A stretch of DNA of 64,000 bases from Sandaracinus amylolyticus (GTDB lineage: Bacteria; Myxococcota_A; Polyangia; Polyangiales; Sandaracinaceae): positions 5,580,001 to 5,644,000 of the forward strand of contig NZ_CP011125.1 of the NCBI RefSeq assembly GCF_000737325.1. Direction: 5' to 3'. Made by a program: the position numbers and the translations under genes. Below the pieces are notes generated by a model that was given only the letters and a program-made list of their open reading frames with translations, was not told the DNA's origin and did not search any database. The stretch's first letter is position 1; each line of letters starts with the position of its first letter. Of this stretch, positions 22,504 through 34,535 are shown one piece after another.

Positions 22504-22521
22504 TTCCACTCGCATTCCCGC

Positions 22522-23139
22522 ATGGCACGGCGCGCCGACACCACCCCGAGAAAGCGGCCTTCGCAGCGACGTGCGCAGGACACGGTCGACGCGATCCTCG
22601 ACGCGACCGCTCACATTCTCGTGCGCGACGGGTACGACGCGCTCTCGACGAACCGCGTCGCGGAGCGCGCGGGCGTGAGCATCGGATCGCTCTACCAGTA
22701 CTTCCCCAACAAGGAGTCGCTGGTGGGCGAGCTCGTCGATCGCCACTCCGCGTTCCTCTTCCAGATGGTCGTCGACACGTTCGCCGCGATGAGCGACCAC
22801 GCGCCGCGCACCGTCGCGGGCGCGCTCGTGAGCGCGATGATCGCGAGCAAGCGCGAGCGCCCGAAGCTCGCGAAGGTGCTGCGCGAGCAGATCCCGCGCA
22901 CCGGGCGGCTCGCGCGCTACGAGCAGGAGCTCGATCGCGTCATCGACATCGCGAAGGCGTACCTCGACGCGCACTGCGCGCTGCTGCGCGTCGAGGACAC
23001 GCGACTCGCGGCGTTCGTCGCGGTGCACATGGTCGACGCGCTCACGCACGCAGTGACGACGCAGCGCCGCGAGACCGACGACGAGGAGATGGTCCGCACG
23101 ATCACCGACGTGGTGACGCGCTACTTGCTGAAGGACTGA
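22522..23139 (+). CDS. TetR-family regulator
   Basis: The product is 205 aa from ATG 22522; the frame is open further left, but the HTH geometry fits this start. A basic N-terminal arm (RRADTTPRKRPSQRRAQ) precedes the TetR HTH (ILVRDGYDALSTNRVAERAGVSIGSLYQYFPNKESL). The C-terminal ligand domain is of the common TetR_C type. It probably represses the divergent Coq4-family gene through the 22480-22503 dyad. The TGA stop abuts the convergent stop in TGATCA. Confidence 0.88.
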   Translation: MARRADTTPRKRPSQRRAQDTVDAILDATAHILVRDGYDALSTNRVAERAGVSIGSLYQYFPNKESLVGELVDRHSAFLFQMVVDTFAAMSDHAPRTVAGALVSAMIASKRERPKLAKVLREQIPRTGRLARYEQELDRVIDIAKAYLDAHCALLRVEDTRLAAFVAVHMVDALTHAVTTQRRETDDEEMVRTITDVVTRYLLKD

Positions 23140-23547
23140 TCAGCGGCGCGTGACGTAGTACGTGCCGTCGACGTGCCCCGTCTGATCGAAGCCGACGACG
23201 AGCGTCGGGCCGGCGGGGAGCTGCGGATCGTTGGGGTCGCGGCCGACGTCGTAGACCCAGTCGCTCGGGCGGAACCCGTGCTCCGAGCAGAGCGCGCGCA
23301 CGCCGCACTCCTCGCCGCGGCCGATGCGCTCCTGCACCTCGTGCTGGCGCAGCCCGTCGAGCGCGCCGCTCCGGACCACGTTCTCGACGAGCTGGTTGTG
23401 ATCCTCGAGCTGCGTGGGCGTCGCGATCGGTGCGTCGATCGCGTCGCGCAGGCGCGCGAGCGTGGCGGTGTGATCGGTCGCCGCGCCGCATCCGGCGGAG
23501 AGCGCGCCCGCGGCGAGCGCGAGCAGCACGAGGTCCTTCGTCGTCAT
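23140..23547 (-). CDS. Small lipoprotein of unknown function
   Basis: The product is 135 aa. The signal peptide has lipobox ALSAGC. The mature part has a predicted helix (TATLARLRDAIDAPI), a charged helix with two Cys (GRGEECGVRALCSEHG), and a C-terminal beta segment (TLVVGFDQTGHVDGTYYVTR). No family is recognised. TAGGCT (complement of 23556-23561) lies 8 nt before the ATG with no ribosome site, so the transcript may be leaderless. Confidence 0.78.
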   Translation of the reverse strand: MTTKDLVLLALAAGALSAGCGAATDHTATLARLRDAIDAPIATPTQLEDHNQLVENVVRSGALDGLRQHEVQERIGRGEECGVRALCSEHGFRPSDWVYDVGRDPNDPQLPAGPTLVVGFDQTGHVDGTYYVTRR

Positions 23548-23600
23548 GGGCGGCGAGCCTATCACGCGCGCTCGGCACGCCGCGGCACACGCATTCCGGC

Positions 23601-23625
23601 TAGAATTGCCGCATTTCGTGCGGCA
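23601..23625 (+). promoter_or_regulatory. Putative -10 (TAGAAT) and start-site hairpin
   Basis: TAGAAT (23601-23606) is directly followed by a dyad, TGCCGCA (23607-23613) and TGCGGCA (23619-23625), with a 5-nt loop. Transcription would start within it, giving a leader of about 55 nt with GGAGGGG before ATG 23668. The hairpin could be an operator or a stabilising 5' structure. Confidence 0.5.
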
Positions 23626-23667
23626 CGAGCACTGCAACGCGGCACCGCGATCTGGAGGGGAACCGTC

Positions 23668-24246
23668 ATGACTTCGCGCTTCGTTCGCTCGCTGCTCGTC
23701 GCTCTCGCGCTCACTGCGCCCACGCTCCAAGGATGTGCCGCGAGCCACTCCACCGAGTCGCTCGAGGTCGAGGCGTCGATCGCGTCGGTGACGCTCGCGG
23801 AGGACTGTCCCGACGCGCAGCCGGCCGCACCGCGCGAGCCCGGGCTCATCGGTGACTGCGCCGAGGACGGGCCGTGTGGTTGGTGCACGCAGAGCAGCGT
23901 GCAGCTCGCGATCCGCGCCGGTGAGGGCGACGCGGCGGTGCCCTTCGAGGTCGTCTCGATCCGCCTGCGCACGCTCGACGGCGAGCTCGTCGACGAGCTC
24001 GAGCCGCGCGGCGCGCAGGTCTTCCTGGGCGAGACGTTCGGCGCGTGGGACGAGCGCATCGAGCCCGGCGCGGAGCTCGACGTCCGCTACGACACGAGCG
24101 CGCCCGACTGGAGCGCGATCGGCAGCGGTGAGGCGTACCGCTCGTACGGCGTGCAGCTCCGGATCGAGATGCGCGTGCGCATCGACGGCGTCGAGCGGAC
24201 GCTCGAGCTCGCGCCGGTGAGCCGGGAGCCCGAGATCGTCACCTGA
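23668..24246 (+). CDS. Lipoprotein of unknown function with CxxC
   Basis: The product is 192 aa. A type II signal ends at LQGC. The mature protein has paired Cys residues, including EDGPCGWCTQSS, and then a beta-sandwich-like C-terminal domain (VQLAIRAGEGDAAVPFEVVSIRLRT, GVQLRIEMRVRIDGVERTLEL). No family is recognised. GGAGGGG precedes ATG 23668. Its stop overlaps the next start by one base (TGATG), so it is co-translated with the di-haem cytochrome lipoprotein and may be its periplasmic or surface partner. Confidence 0.78.
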   Translation: MTSRFVRSLLVALALTAPTLQGCAASHSTESLEVEASIASVTLAEDCPDAQPAAPREPGLIGDCAEDGPCGWCTQSSVQLAIRAGEGDAAVPFEVVSIRLRTLDGELVDELEPRGAQVFLGETFGAWDERIEPGAELDVRYDTSAPDWSAIGSGEAYRSYGVQLRIEMRVRIDGVERTLELAPVSREPEIVT

Positions 24247-25565
24247 TGCGCGCATGGCTCGCGATCGCGCTCCTGATCGCCGCGTGTGACGCGCCGCGGG
24301 AGCCGATCGCGCCCTCCACGCCTCCGATCGATCCCTCGCTCGAGCCGTGGAGCGATGCGTGGCTCGACGCGCACGCGACGCGATACCTCGACGACGCGCG
24401 CGCGCGGCGCGATGCGCTCGAGGCCTCGCTCACGAACCCCGAGAACCTCTACTCGCAGACGCGGCTCGCGGCGTACGGACGCGAGCGCAGCGGGTGGGAC
24501 GTGCTGCCGGTGTGGAGCCCGCGCGTCCGTCGCATCGACGCCGAGGTCGCGGTGGCGATGGCGCGCGGCGAGACGCCGGCGATCGACGAGCGCGTCGCGC
24601 CGCTCTGGGCCGGCACGCGGCCGACGACGCACGACGCGTGGATCGCGCTCGGAGAGCGCGTGTTCTTCGAGCTGCCGCTGCGCACCGAGCCGTTCTGGGA
24701 TCGCGCGATCCGCGATGCCGAGCACGGCGCGAGCGTGGGCGTCGAGCGCGCGCCCGACGGCAGCGTGCCCGGGCTCGTGCTCACGCGCGACGTCGAGGGG
24801 CGCACGGGAGTCGGGATCACGTGCGCCCTCTGCCACAGCGCGCGCGACGCGAGCGGCGCGATCGTCGCAGGGCGCGCGCGGCGCACGCTGGACTACGGAC
24901 GCGTGCGCATCGACTTCTACGAGGCGCGCGGCGCGGCGATCGATCCGCACACGCGAGCGCGCTGGGAGAGCTGGGGCCCGGGTCGCGCCGACGTGCTCGA
25001 GGACGTCGCGGATCTGCCGATCGCGATCCCGGACCTCTGGGGCTTGCGTCATCAGCGGCTGCTCACGCAAGCGGGCACGCTGCGTCACGCGACGCCGCTC
25101 GCGCTCGCGATCCGTCAGGAGACGCAGTACGTGCAGGCGAACCACCATCGGACGCGCCCGCCGCGCGAGCTGATGTGGGCGCTCGTGGCGTACCTCGAGT
25201 CGCTCGAAGCGCCCGCCGCGCCGGCGTACGTGGGAGCGACGCGCGATCGCGAGCGCGGCGCGCTGGTGTTCGCGCGCGAGTGCGGTCGCTGCCACGCCAA
25301 CGCGGTGGGCAGCGGAGACCTCGTGCCGATCGACGAGATCGGAACCGACGCGGAGCTCGCGACGGGCCGCGCGCGAGGAACGGGTGGGTACCGCCCTGCC
25401 CCGCTGGTGCGCGTCGCCGACGCCGCGCCGTACCTCCACCACGGCGTGGTGCCGACGCTCGAGTCGCTGCTCGATCCCGCGCGCGAGGAGCCCGGACATC
25501 GCTTCGGGATGGAGCTCGACGACGACGAGCTCGGGCTGCTGATCGCGTACCTGCGTTCGCGCTGA
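24246..25565 (+). CDS. Di-haem cytochrome c lipoprotein
   Basis: The product is 439 aa. The lipobox LLIAAC has Cys14. Two haem-binding motifs are present, CALCH at 193-197 and CGRCH at 346-350, the second within a typical cytochrome c start (RGALVFARECGRCHANAVGSG reduced). The sequence PYLHHGVVPTLESLL near the end resembles the C-terminal region of di-haem peroxidase or thiol-oxidase-like proteins. It is coupled to the preceding lipoprotein (TGATG). It probably transfers electrons in the periplasm, anchored by lipid. The redox partner is unknown. Confidence 0.85.
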   Translation: MRAWLAIALLIAACDAPREPIAPSTPPIDPSLEPWSDAWLDAHATRYLDDARARRDALEASLTNPENLYSQTRLAAYGRERSGWDVLPVWSPRVRRIDAEVAVAMARGETPAIDERVAPLWAGTRPTTHDAWIALGERVFFELPLRTEPFWDRAIRDAEHGASVGVERAPDGSVPGLVLTRDVEGRTGVGITCALCHSARDASGAIVAGRARRTLDYGRVRIDFYEARGAAIDPHTRARWESWGPGRADVLEDVADLPIAIPDLWGLRHQRLLTQAGTLRHATPLALAIRQETQYVQANHHRTRPPRELMWALVAYLESLEAPAAPAYVGATRDRERGALVFARECGRCHANAVGSGDLVPIDEIGTDAELATGRARGTGGYRPAPLVRVADAAPYLHHGVVPTLESLLDPAREEPGHRFGMELDDDELGLLIAYLRSR

Positions 25566-25612
25566 GCGCGGAGCTCTCGGGTTCGAGAAGCGGGCGGAGC
25601 CCCCTCGGGGAA

Positions 25613-26146
25613 TCAGTCGTCGCGGTGCAGCGCCCAGAGATCGTGCTGCATGCCGCCGTGCATCACGCGGCCCTCGATGCGCATCCCGAGCCGCTGCGCG
25701 ACCGCGATCGAGCGCTCGTTGGTCGGCACGATCGCCGCGACGACGCGCGCGAGCCGAAGCCGATCGAACGCGTGACGCACGAGCAAGCGCGCCGAGCGCA
25801 CCGCGTAGCCGCGACCCCAGCACCCGCGCCGCAGGTGCCAGCCGATCTCGAGATCGCCGCGCGCGAACGGCGCCGGTTGGAGCACGACGTCGCCGACGAT
25901 GCGCGTGCCCGGATCGTCGATCGACTCGTCCACGATCGCCCAGAAGCCGATGCCCTGACCGCGACGCGCGCGCGAAGCGATGACGCGCTCGAGCCGCGCT
26001 CGGCTCGCTTCGCGATCGGGATCGTGGCCCCACCAGATCACCTCGGGATCGCCCCAGATCGCGTGGAACGCGTCGTGATCCTCGAGCGAGAAGCCGCGCA
26101 GCCGCAGCGTGCCCTCGGGCTCGTTCAGCTCCACTTCGCCAGCCAT
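25613..26146 (-). CDS. GNAT acetyltransferase (RimJ-like)
   Basis: The product is 177 aa from ATG 26146, which overlaps the photolyase stop by 22 bp. It shows the RimJ/RimL layout: LRLRGFSLEDHDAFHAIWGDPEV, then IVGDVVLQPAPFARGDLEIGWHLRRGCWGRGYAVRSARLL, where the R/QxxGxG/A-type acetyl-CoA loop is GCWGRGYA, then VVAAIVPTNERSIAVAQRLGMR. The substrate is probably an N-terminal or small-molecule amine. It is the last gene of a three-gene operon. No promoter of its own is visible. Confidence 0.85.
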   Translation of the reverse strand: MAGEVELNEPEGTLRLRGFSLEDHDAFHAIWGDPEVIWWGHDPDREASRARLERVIASRARRGQGIGFWAIVDESIDDPGTRIVGDVVLQPAPFARGDLEIGWHLRRGCWGRGYAVRSARLLVRHAFDRLRLARVVAAIVPTNERSIAVAQRLGMRIEGRVMHGGMQHDLWALHRDD

Positions 26147-27588
26147 CGCTTCATCCGCAGCTTCCGCTTCGCGCTCTCGCTCGTCATGTAGCGCACGCTG
26201 CCGTAGATGGGCCGCTTCGGCGCCCACGGGCGATCATACGCGCCGAAGACCCATCCGACGTTGAGCCAGGAAGCCGGGTCGCGCCCGTCGATCGAGTAGC
26301 GGTCGTTCAGCTCGACGAGGAGGTCGAACGCCTCGCGCGGATGCGCGGTCCACGCGAGGACGCGCTTGCCCCAGAGCATGCGCAGATAGTTCTGGATGCG
26401 GCCTTCCGCGAGGAGCTGGCGCTGCGCCGCGTTCCACACGGGATCGTCGGTCTCCGCGCGCACCAGGCGCGCGCGGTCGTAGAGCGCGGGGCGCGGATCA
26501 CGCGCGTGCTGCTCGAGCGTCTCGCGCGCCCATGCGGGCAGTCCTTCCCATCGCATGAAGTCGTCCGTGTGCGCGCAGCGCACCGCGCCGAGCTCGCGCC
26601 ACGTCACGAGCTCGTCGAGGAACGCGTCGCCCGCATCGCTCACGTTCCACCAGCCCTCGCGCGTGCCGGTGGGCTTCTTGGCGATCTTCGCGGGCGTCCA
26701 GCGCTCGCGCGCGCCGAGCGCGCCGAGCACCTCGTGCGACGAGACGTGCCCGAAGTGCAGCCACGACGAGAGCCGGCTCGACGCGTCGTCGTCGGGGTGA
26801 CTGCGATTGGGATAGCGATCGATCCCGTCCTCGAGGAACGCGGCGAGCCGTGCGCGCGCGGCGGTGTGGCCTCCCCGATCCTCGATCGCACCGATCGTGT
26901 GATCGATCGGAAGTCGCGCGATCAGCGCCGCGGGATCGCGCAGCTCGTCGCGATCGAGCGCGGGCCATCGCTCGGTGATCTCGCGCGGAAGCGCGCGCAG
27001 GCGCGGCAGCACGAGGTGCGCGAAGGGATCGTCGTTCGGCCACGCCGCGAGGTGCGCGGGCAGCTCCTTCTGGAGAAAGCGGCGGAACGCATGCGCGACC
27101 GGGAACGCGCGCGGCGTCGCGCGGAGCGGCATCAGCCCGTGGTGATCGACGCGCTCGACGCGGATCGGCACGCGCTCCGCGGCGGCGCGCACCATCCCGC
27201 GCAGCCACGGGATCGGCGAGTCGTCGGCGACGATCACCGACGCGTGCGAGGCGAGCGCCTCGATCAGGCCGCGCCCTTCGCCGCGACGGCGCTCGACCCA
27301 CGGGTGATGGAGCACGGGCGCGCCCGCGAAGGCGCGCGCGTTGTCGGCCATGCCGTCGACGACGAAGCGATGGAAACGATCGCTCGCGAACGGGTAGTCG
27401 CAGCGCAGCGGCTCGAGGATCACGAGCGGCCGATCGAGCTCCTTCGCCCACGCGATCGCGCGCTCGAGAGGGAACGACGAGCGCGCGCGGCGGTTCGCGA
27501 TCATCCAGTAGAGGACGAACGCGCCGTCGCGGCGCACGGGACGTGCGTTCACCTCCGCGACGCGGATCGCGGGCGCTCCATCGATCAT
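26125..27588 (-). CDS. Class II deoxyribodipyrimidine photolyase
   Basis: The product is 487 aa; GGAGG lies 7 nt before ATG 27588. The N-terminal alpha/beta domain has FVLYWMIANRRARSSFPLERAI. The C-terminal FAD domain carries the class II signatures SSWLHFGHVSSHEVL, ARDPRPALYDR, RIQNYLRMLWGKRVLAWT and the end motif GRDPASWLNVGWVFGAYDRPW...RPIYGSVRYM. It repairs cyclobutane pyrimidine dimers in DNA using FADH- and blue light. It is co-transcribed with a small membrane protein (18 bp upstream) and a GNAT enzyme (22-bp overlap). Confidence 0.93.
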   Translation of the reverse strand: MIDGAPAIRVAEVNARPVRRDGAFVLYWMIANRRARSSFPLERAIAWAKELDRPLVILEPLRCDYPFASDRFHRFVVDGMADNARAFAGAPVLHHPWVERRRGEGRGLIEALASHASVIVADDSPIPWLRGMVRAAAERVPIRVERVDHHGLMPLRATPRAFPVAHAFRRFLQKELPAHLAAWPNDDPFAHLVLPRLRALPREITERWPALDRDELRDPAALIARLPIDHTIGAIEDRGGHTAARARLAAFLEDGIDRYPNRSHPDDDASSRLSSWLHFGHVSSHEVLGALGARERWTPAKIAKKPTGTREGWWNVSDAGDAFLDELVTWRELGAVRCAHTDDFMRWEGLPAWARETLEQHARDPRPALYDRARLVRAETDDPVWNAAQRQLLAEGRIQNYLRMLWGKRVLAWTAHPREAFDLLVELNDRYSIDGRDPASWLNVGWVFGAYDRPWAPKRPIYGSVRYMTSESAKRKLRMKRWLAKWS

Positions 27589-27606
27589 CTCGAGACCTCC
27601 GCGGCT

Positions 27607-27756
27607 TCAGCGCTTGGGCTTGCGCACCAGCGAGCCCGCCGCGACGTCGGGCTTCGCCGCGGGCGGCGCGGCGCGACGACCGAGCACCAGCCGCTGCACG
27701 AGGAACGCGATCGCGGCGAGCTCGATCAGCAGCACCAGCGCGGTCTGCCAGTCCAT
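27607..27756 (-). CDS. Small single-span membrane protein
   Basis: The product is 49 aa: one hydrophobic helix (TALVLLIELAAIAFLVQRLVL) and a basic, Pro/Ala-rich tail ending VRKPKR. Arg/Lys on the tail predict an N-out, C-in orientation. TAACGT (complement of 27764-27769) ends 7 nt before the ATG and there is no ribosome site, so the mRNA is probably leaderless. The stop is 18 bp before the photolyase start. Function is unknown. Confidence 0.65.
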   Translation of the reverse strand: MDWQTALVLLIELAAIAFLVQRLVLGRRAAPPAAKPDVAAGSLVRKPKR

Positions 27757-27856
27757 CCGGTCAACGTTAGGGCACGCCTGGAGCCGAGGAAAGGCCTGCT
27801 CGTGCGTGCCACCACGCCTCACCGCGCATGGCATCTCCGCTGCAGCGTGCGACCGC

Positions 27857-28912
27857 ATGCGGACGCGCTCTTCTTCGCAGCACCGGGTCGCGCTCACCCT
27901 CGCCGCGGCGGTCGGCATCGGCGGCCTCGTGCTCGCCACGCGCGCGGCGCGACGACGTGCGCAGCGCGAGTCGCTGCGCGGTCAGGTCGTGGTGATCGTC
28001 GGTGGGACGCGCGGGCTGGGGCTCGCCATGGCGCGCCGCTTCGTCGCGCTCGGATGTCCCGTCGCGGTCTGTGGCCGCGACGAGGAGACCGCCGAGCGCG
28101 CGCGCCTCGATCTGATGGAGCGTGGCGGCACGGTCGTCGCGGCATCCTGCGACGCGACCGACGAGGCAGAGGTGGCGCGTTTCCTCGATCTGGTGCTCGC
28201 GAACCTCGGGCGCGTCGACGTGCTGATCACGTGCGCGGCGACGATCGGCGTGGGTCCGGTCGAGTCGATGACGACGCGCGACTTCCAGGAAGCGATGGAG
28301 TCGATCTTCTGGTCGTCGGTGCACCCGACGCTCGCCGTGCTGCCGATCATGCGCGGGCACGGCGGCGGACGGATCGCGCACGTCACGTCGATCGGCGGTC
28401 GCGTCCCGATCCCGCACCTGCTCGCCTACAGCGCCGCGAAGTTCGCGGAGGTCGGCTTCAGCGAGGGCCTGCGCGCCGAGGTCGCGAAGGACGACATCGC
28501 GGTGACGACGATCGTGCCCGGCCTGATGCGGACGGGCTCGTACGTGCGCGCCTACTACCACGGAGACGTCGTGAAGGAGCAGGCGTGGTTCGGCACCGCG
28601 TCGATCGCGCCCGCGCTCTCGATGGACGCGGATCGTGCTGCATCTCAGATGATCGACGCGATCGCGGCGAGGCGTGGGCGCGTGGTCGTGGGCATGCCCG
28701 CGCGCGCGGCGATCGCGGCGTACGAGATGTTCCCGCGCTCCACGAGCCGCGCGCTCGCCGTGACCGATCGCGTGCTGCCCGCGCCGCCGGTGGATCCGAC
28801 CTACGAGCACCGCGTGGTGTTCGAGGAGACCGAGGACGAGCGGACCTCCGTGCGCGCCGTGCAGGACGCGGGGCGCGCCTACCAGGAGCGCTTCCAGCAC
28901 ATGTCGCGCTAG
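27857..28912 (+). CDS. Membrane-anchored SDR-family oxidoreductase
   Basis: The product is 351 aa from ATG 27857 (MRTRSSSQ). A hydrophobic N-terminal anchor (VALTLAAAVGIGGLVLATRA) is followed by a Rossmann domain: GGTRGLGLA cofactor loop, acidic/basic turn GRDEET, CAATIG in place of NNAG, HVTSIGG with catalytic Ser, and YSAAKFA with catalytic Tyr and Lys. The C-terminal 80 residues extend beyond the usual 250-aa SDR length. The substrate is unknown. The TAG stop overlaps the convergent gene's stop on CTAG (28909-28912). Confidence 0.85.
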   Translation: MRTRSSSQHRVALTLAAAVGIGGLVLATRAARRRAQRESLRGQVVVIVGGTRGLGLAMARRFVALGCPVAVCGRDEETAERARLDLMERGGTVVAASCDATDEAEVARFLDLVLANLGRVDVLITCAATIGVGPVESMTTRDFQEAMESIFWSSVHPTLAVLPIMRGHGGGRIAHVTSIGGRVPIPHLLAYSAAKFAEVGFSEGLRAEVAKDDIAVTTIVPGLMRTGSYVRAYYHGDVVKEQAWFGTASIAPALSMDADRAASQMIDAIAARRGRVVVGMPARAAIAAYEMFPRSTSRALAVTDRVLPAPPVDPTYEHRVVFEETEDERTSVRAVQDAGRAYQERFQHMSR

Positions 28913-29697
28913 CGCGTATAGCGGGCGGCGGGCGTCGCGAGCGACAGGTGCGGGCGCATGGCGACGCGCGCGCGCTCGTACGCGTCCCACTGCGCGACGT
29001 CGGGCAGCGCAGGGATCGTCACGACCTCGCCCTGATCGAGTGCAGCGAGCGCGGTGTCGACCATGTCCTCCGCGGACATGACGATCTCCTTCGGCAGGTG
29101 CTCGATCGGGCGGCCCGAGCGCGCCCACAGATCGGTCGCGGTCGCGCCGGGGAGCACGACCTGCACGCGCACGCCGCGCGGCGCGAGCTCGTGGTGCAGC
29201 GACTGGCTGAACGCGAGCACGAACGCCTTGCTGCCGCCGTACACGCCGTTGAGCACCTCGGGCGCGATCGCGGTGATCGACGAGATGTTCACGAGCGTGC
29301 CGCGGCGCGCGACGAGGCCCGGCGCGGCCGCGTGGGTCAGGCGCACGAGCGCGCCGACGTTGAGCGTGACGATCTCCGACATCGCGCGCGGATCGGCGTC
29401 GACGATCGACGACACGGCCGCGACGCCGGCGTTGTTGACGAGCATCGTCAGCGTCGTGCTCGCGCGCACCTCGTCCTCGACGCGCGCGAGGTCGCGCTCG
29501 TCGGTGAGGTCGGCCGCGATCGTGCGCACGCTCCTGCCGGTCTCCGCGACGATCTGCGCCGCGAGCGCGTCGAGGAGCTCACGACGCCGCGCGACGAGCA
29601 CGAGGTCGTAGCCGCGACGCGCGAGGCGGTCTGCGTAGATCGCGCCGATGCCCGTCGACGCGCCGGTGATCAGGGCCGTTCCCTTGCCGTTCTGCAT
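28909..29697 (-). CDS. SDR-family oxidoreductase (DltE/YbbO-like)
   Basis: The product is 262 aa, a classic-length SDR: cofactor loop TGASTGIG (11-18), NNAG, catalytic Ser in ISSITA, and Tyr/Lys in YGGSKAF. The RRRELL turn after strand 2 suggests NADP preference. It is divergent from a TetR gene. The spacer holds two copies of TGTACC-N4-GGTACA, so expression is probably repressed by that regulator. The physiological substrate is unknown. Confidence 0.88.
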   Translation of the reverse strand: MQNGKGTALITGASTGIGAIYADRLARRGYDLVLVARRRELLDALAAQIVAETGRSVRTIAADLTDERDLARVEDEVRASTTLTMLVNNAGVAAVSSIVDADPRAMSEIVTLNVGALVRLTHAAAPGLVARRGTLVNISSITAIAPEVLNGVYGGSKAFVLAFSQSLHHELAPRGVRVQVVLPGATATDLWARSGRPIEHLPKEIVMSAEDMVDTALAALDQGEVVTIPALPDVAQWDAYERARVAMRPHLSLATPAARYTR

Positions 29698-29717
29698 GAT
29701 CTCTCTCGCTCCCGTTT

Positions 29718-29733
29718 TGTACCTGCCGGTACA
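29718..29733. promoter_or_regulatory. TetR operator 1 (TGTACC-N4-GGTACA)
   Basis: This is a perfect 6-bp inverted repeat with spacer TGCC, about 21 bp upstream of the SDR start at 29697. It is nearly the same as operator 2, 49 bp away centre to centre. Its location fits control of the minus-strand SDR promoter. Confidence 0.78.
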
Positions 29734-29766
29734 CTACAGCGCGAGACGCCAGGCGCAAGCGTTATT

Positions 29767-29782
29767 TGTACCGCGTGGTACA
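29767..29782. promoter_or_regulatory. TetR operator 2 (TGTACC-N4-GGTACA)
   Basis: This has the same arms as operator 1, with spacer GCGT. Its right arm overlaps TACATT (29779-29784), the likely -10 of the tetR gene, which ends 9 nt before ATG 29794. Binding there would block transcription directly (autorepression). Confidence 0.78.
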
Positions 29783-29793
29783 TTATCCACGTC

Positions 29794-30375
29794 ATGCCGC
29801 GACCCCGTGCATTCGACGTCGACGAGGCGACCGATCGCGCGCTCGAGCTCTTCTGGACGAGGGGCTTCGAGGGCGCGACGCTCGATCAGCTCACGACCGC
29901 GATGGGCATCAACCGCCCGAGCCTCTACGCGACGTTCGGCAGCAAAGAAGGGCTCTTCCAGCGCGCGCTCGAGCGCTACGTGGCGGGGCCCGCCGCGCCG
30001 GTGCTCGCCGCGATCGAGGCCGAGACGGCGCGAGATGCCGCGTTCCGCATGATGCGCTTCTACTCGGACGCGGTCGGCATCGCCGGGCGTCCTCGCGGAT
30101 GCTTGCTCGTGCAGGGCGCGCTGGTGTGCAACGACGCGAACGTCGGCATCCGTGACGTGCTCTCCGCGAAGCGGCAAGCGACGCTCGCGCTGCTCACGAA
30201 GCGCTTCGAGCGCGCGAAGCGCGAGGGCGAGCTCCCGAAGGACGCGTCGGCCGCGGACCTCGCGCGCTACGTGTGGTCGGTCTGCCAGGGGCTCGCGGTT
30301 CAGTCGATGGACGGCGCGACGCGCGAGCAGCTGCGTCGCGTCGTCGACCTCGCGATGCAGGCGTTCCCCTGCTGA
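29794..30375 (+). CDS. TetR-family regulator of the adjacent SDR
   Basis: The product is 193 aa. It starts MPRPRAFDVDEATDRALELFW and has the HTH GFEGATLDQLTTAMGINRPSLYATFGSK. The YcdC/AcrR-like ligand domain holds the conserved Cys stretch RGCLLVQGALVCN, with Cys residues that could sense electrophiles. It lies divergent to the SDR gene with twin operators in the spacer, so it very likely controls both. A Cys-based sensing mechanism is inference. The transcript appears to have almost no leader. Confidence 0.88.
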   Translation: MPRPRAFDVDEATDRALELFWTRGFEGATLDQLTTAMGINRPSLYATFGSKEGLFQRALERYVAGPAAPVLAAIEAETARDAAFRMMRFYSDAVGIAGRPRGCLLVQGALVCNDANVGIRDVLSAKRQATLALLTKRFERAKREGELPKDASAADLARYVWSVCQGLAVQSMDGATREQLRRVVDLAMQAFPC

Positions 30376-30387
30376 CTCCTTGCCGGA

Positions 30388-30470
30388 GTGGTCGTCCCCC
30401 GGTCCCGGACGGGAGCGCGAAGCGCGGACGGTAGGGACCGGCGGGCGAGCCGATTTCTCGAAAGTCTCGA
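30388..30470 (-). repeat. Dispersed intergenic element, copy B
   Basis: Core 30431-30454 is the exact reverse complement of 8976-8999, and flanking similarity extends over about 75 bp. An 8-bp dyad CCGGTCCC (30399-30406) / GGGACCGG (30434-30441) encloses a GCGC-GAA-GCGC mini-hairpin. It fills the convergent spacer between the TetR stop and the stop at 30472, so it may act as a bidirectional terminator. A smaller ACTCC/GGAGT hairpin lies at 30375-30389. Confidence 0.72.
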
Positions 30471-30471
30471 C

Positions 30472-30842
30472 TCAGCGGTACTCGGTCGTGCTCGCCTCGG
30501 GCGCGACCACGAGCGTCGTCTGCTGCCACGGGTCCGAGTAGCCCTCGCTCAGCACGCGGCACGCGAGCAGGCGCCCGACGACGCGCTCCGCGACCTCGAG
30601 GTCGTCGCGCACGCTCATCGCGACGGGCGCGTTCCAGCGGATCGCCTGCTCGTCCTGGAAGTGCCACGAGCGCCCGTACACGACCCCGGTCTCGAGATCG
30701 CGCACGAGCGGCTCGTCGATCTGCGGCACCTTCGCGACGCTGAACACGCCCTCTTCGCGCGCGAAGATCGTGACCTCGACGCGACGGCCGACGGGCAGCG
30801 CGATCACGCCTCCGATGACGAACGTGCGATCCGCGGCGCCCA

Positions 30843-30843
<1 letters not shown>
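30472..30843 (-). CDS. Hypothetical protein coupled to metH
   Basis: The product is 123 aa. ATG 30843 overlaps the metH stop by one base (TGATG). The sequence is mostly beta, with segments such as RTFVIGGVIALPVGRRVEVTIF and GVVYGRSWHFQDEQAIRW, then a helix-strand region ending LACRVLSEGYSDPWQQTTLVV. No signal peptide, Cys pair or recognisable family is seen. Coupling to metH suggests a role linked to methionine synthase or simply shared expression. Confidence 0.72.
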
Positions 30844-34531
<3,688 letters not shown>

Positions 34532-34535
<4 letters not shown>

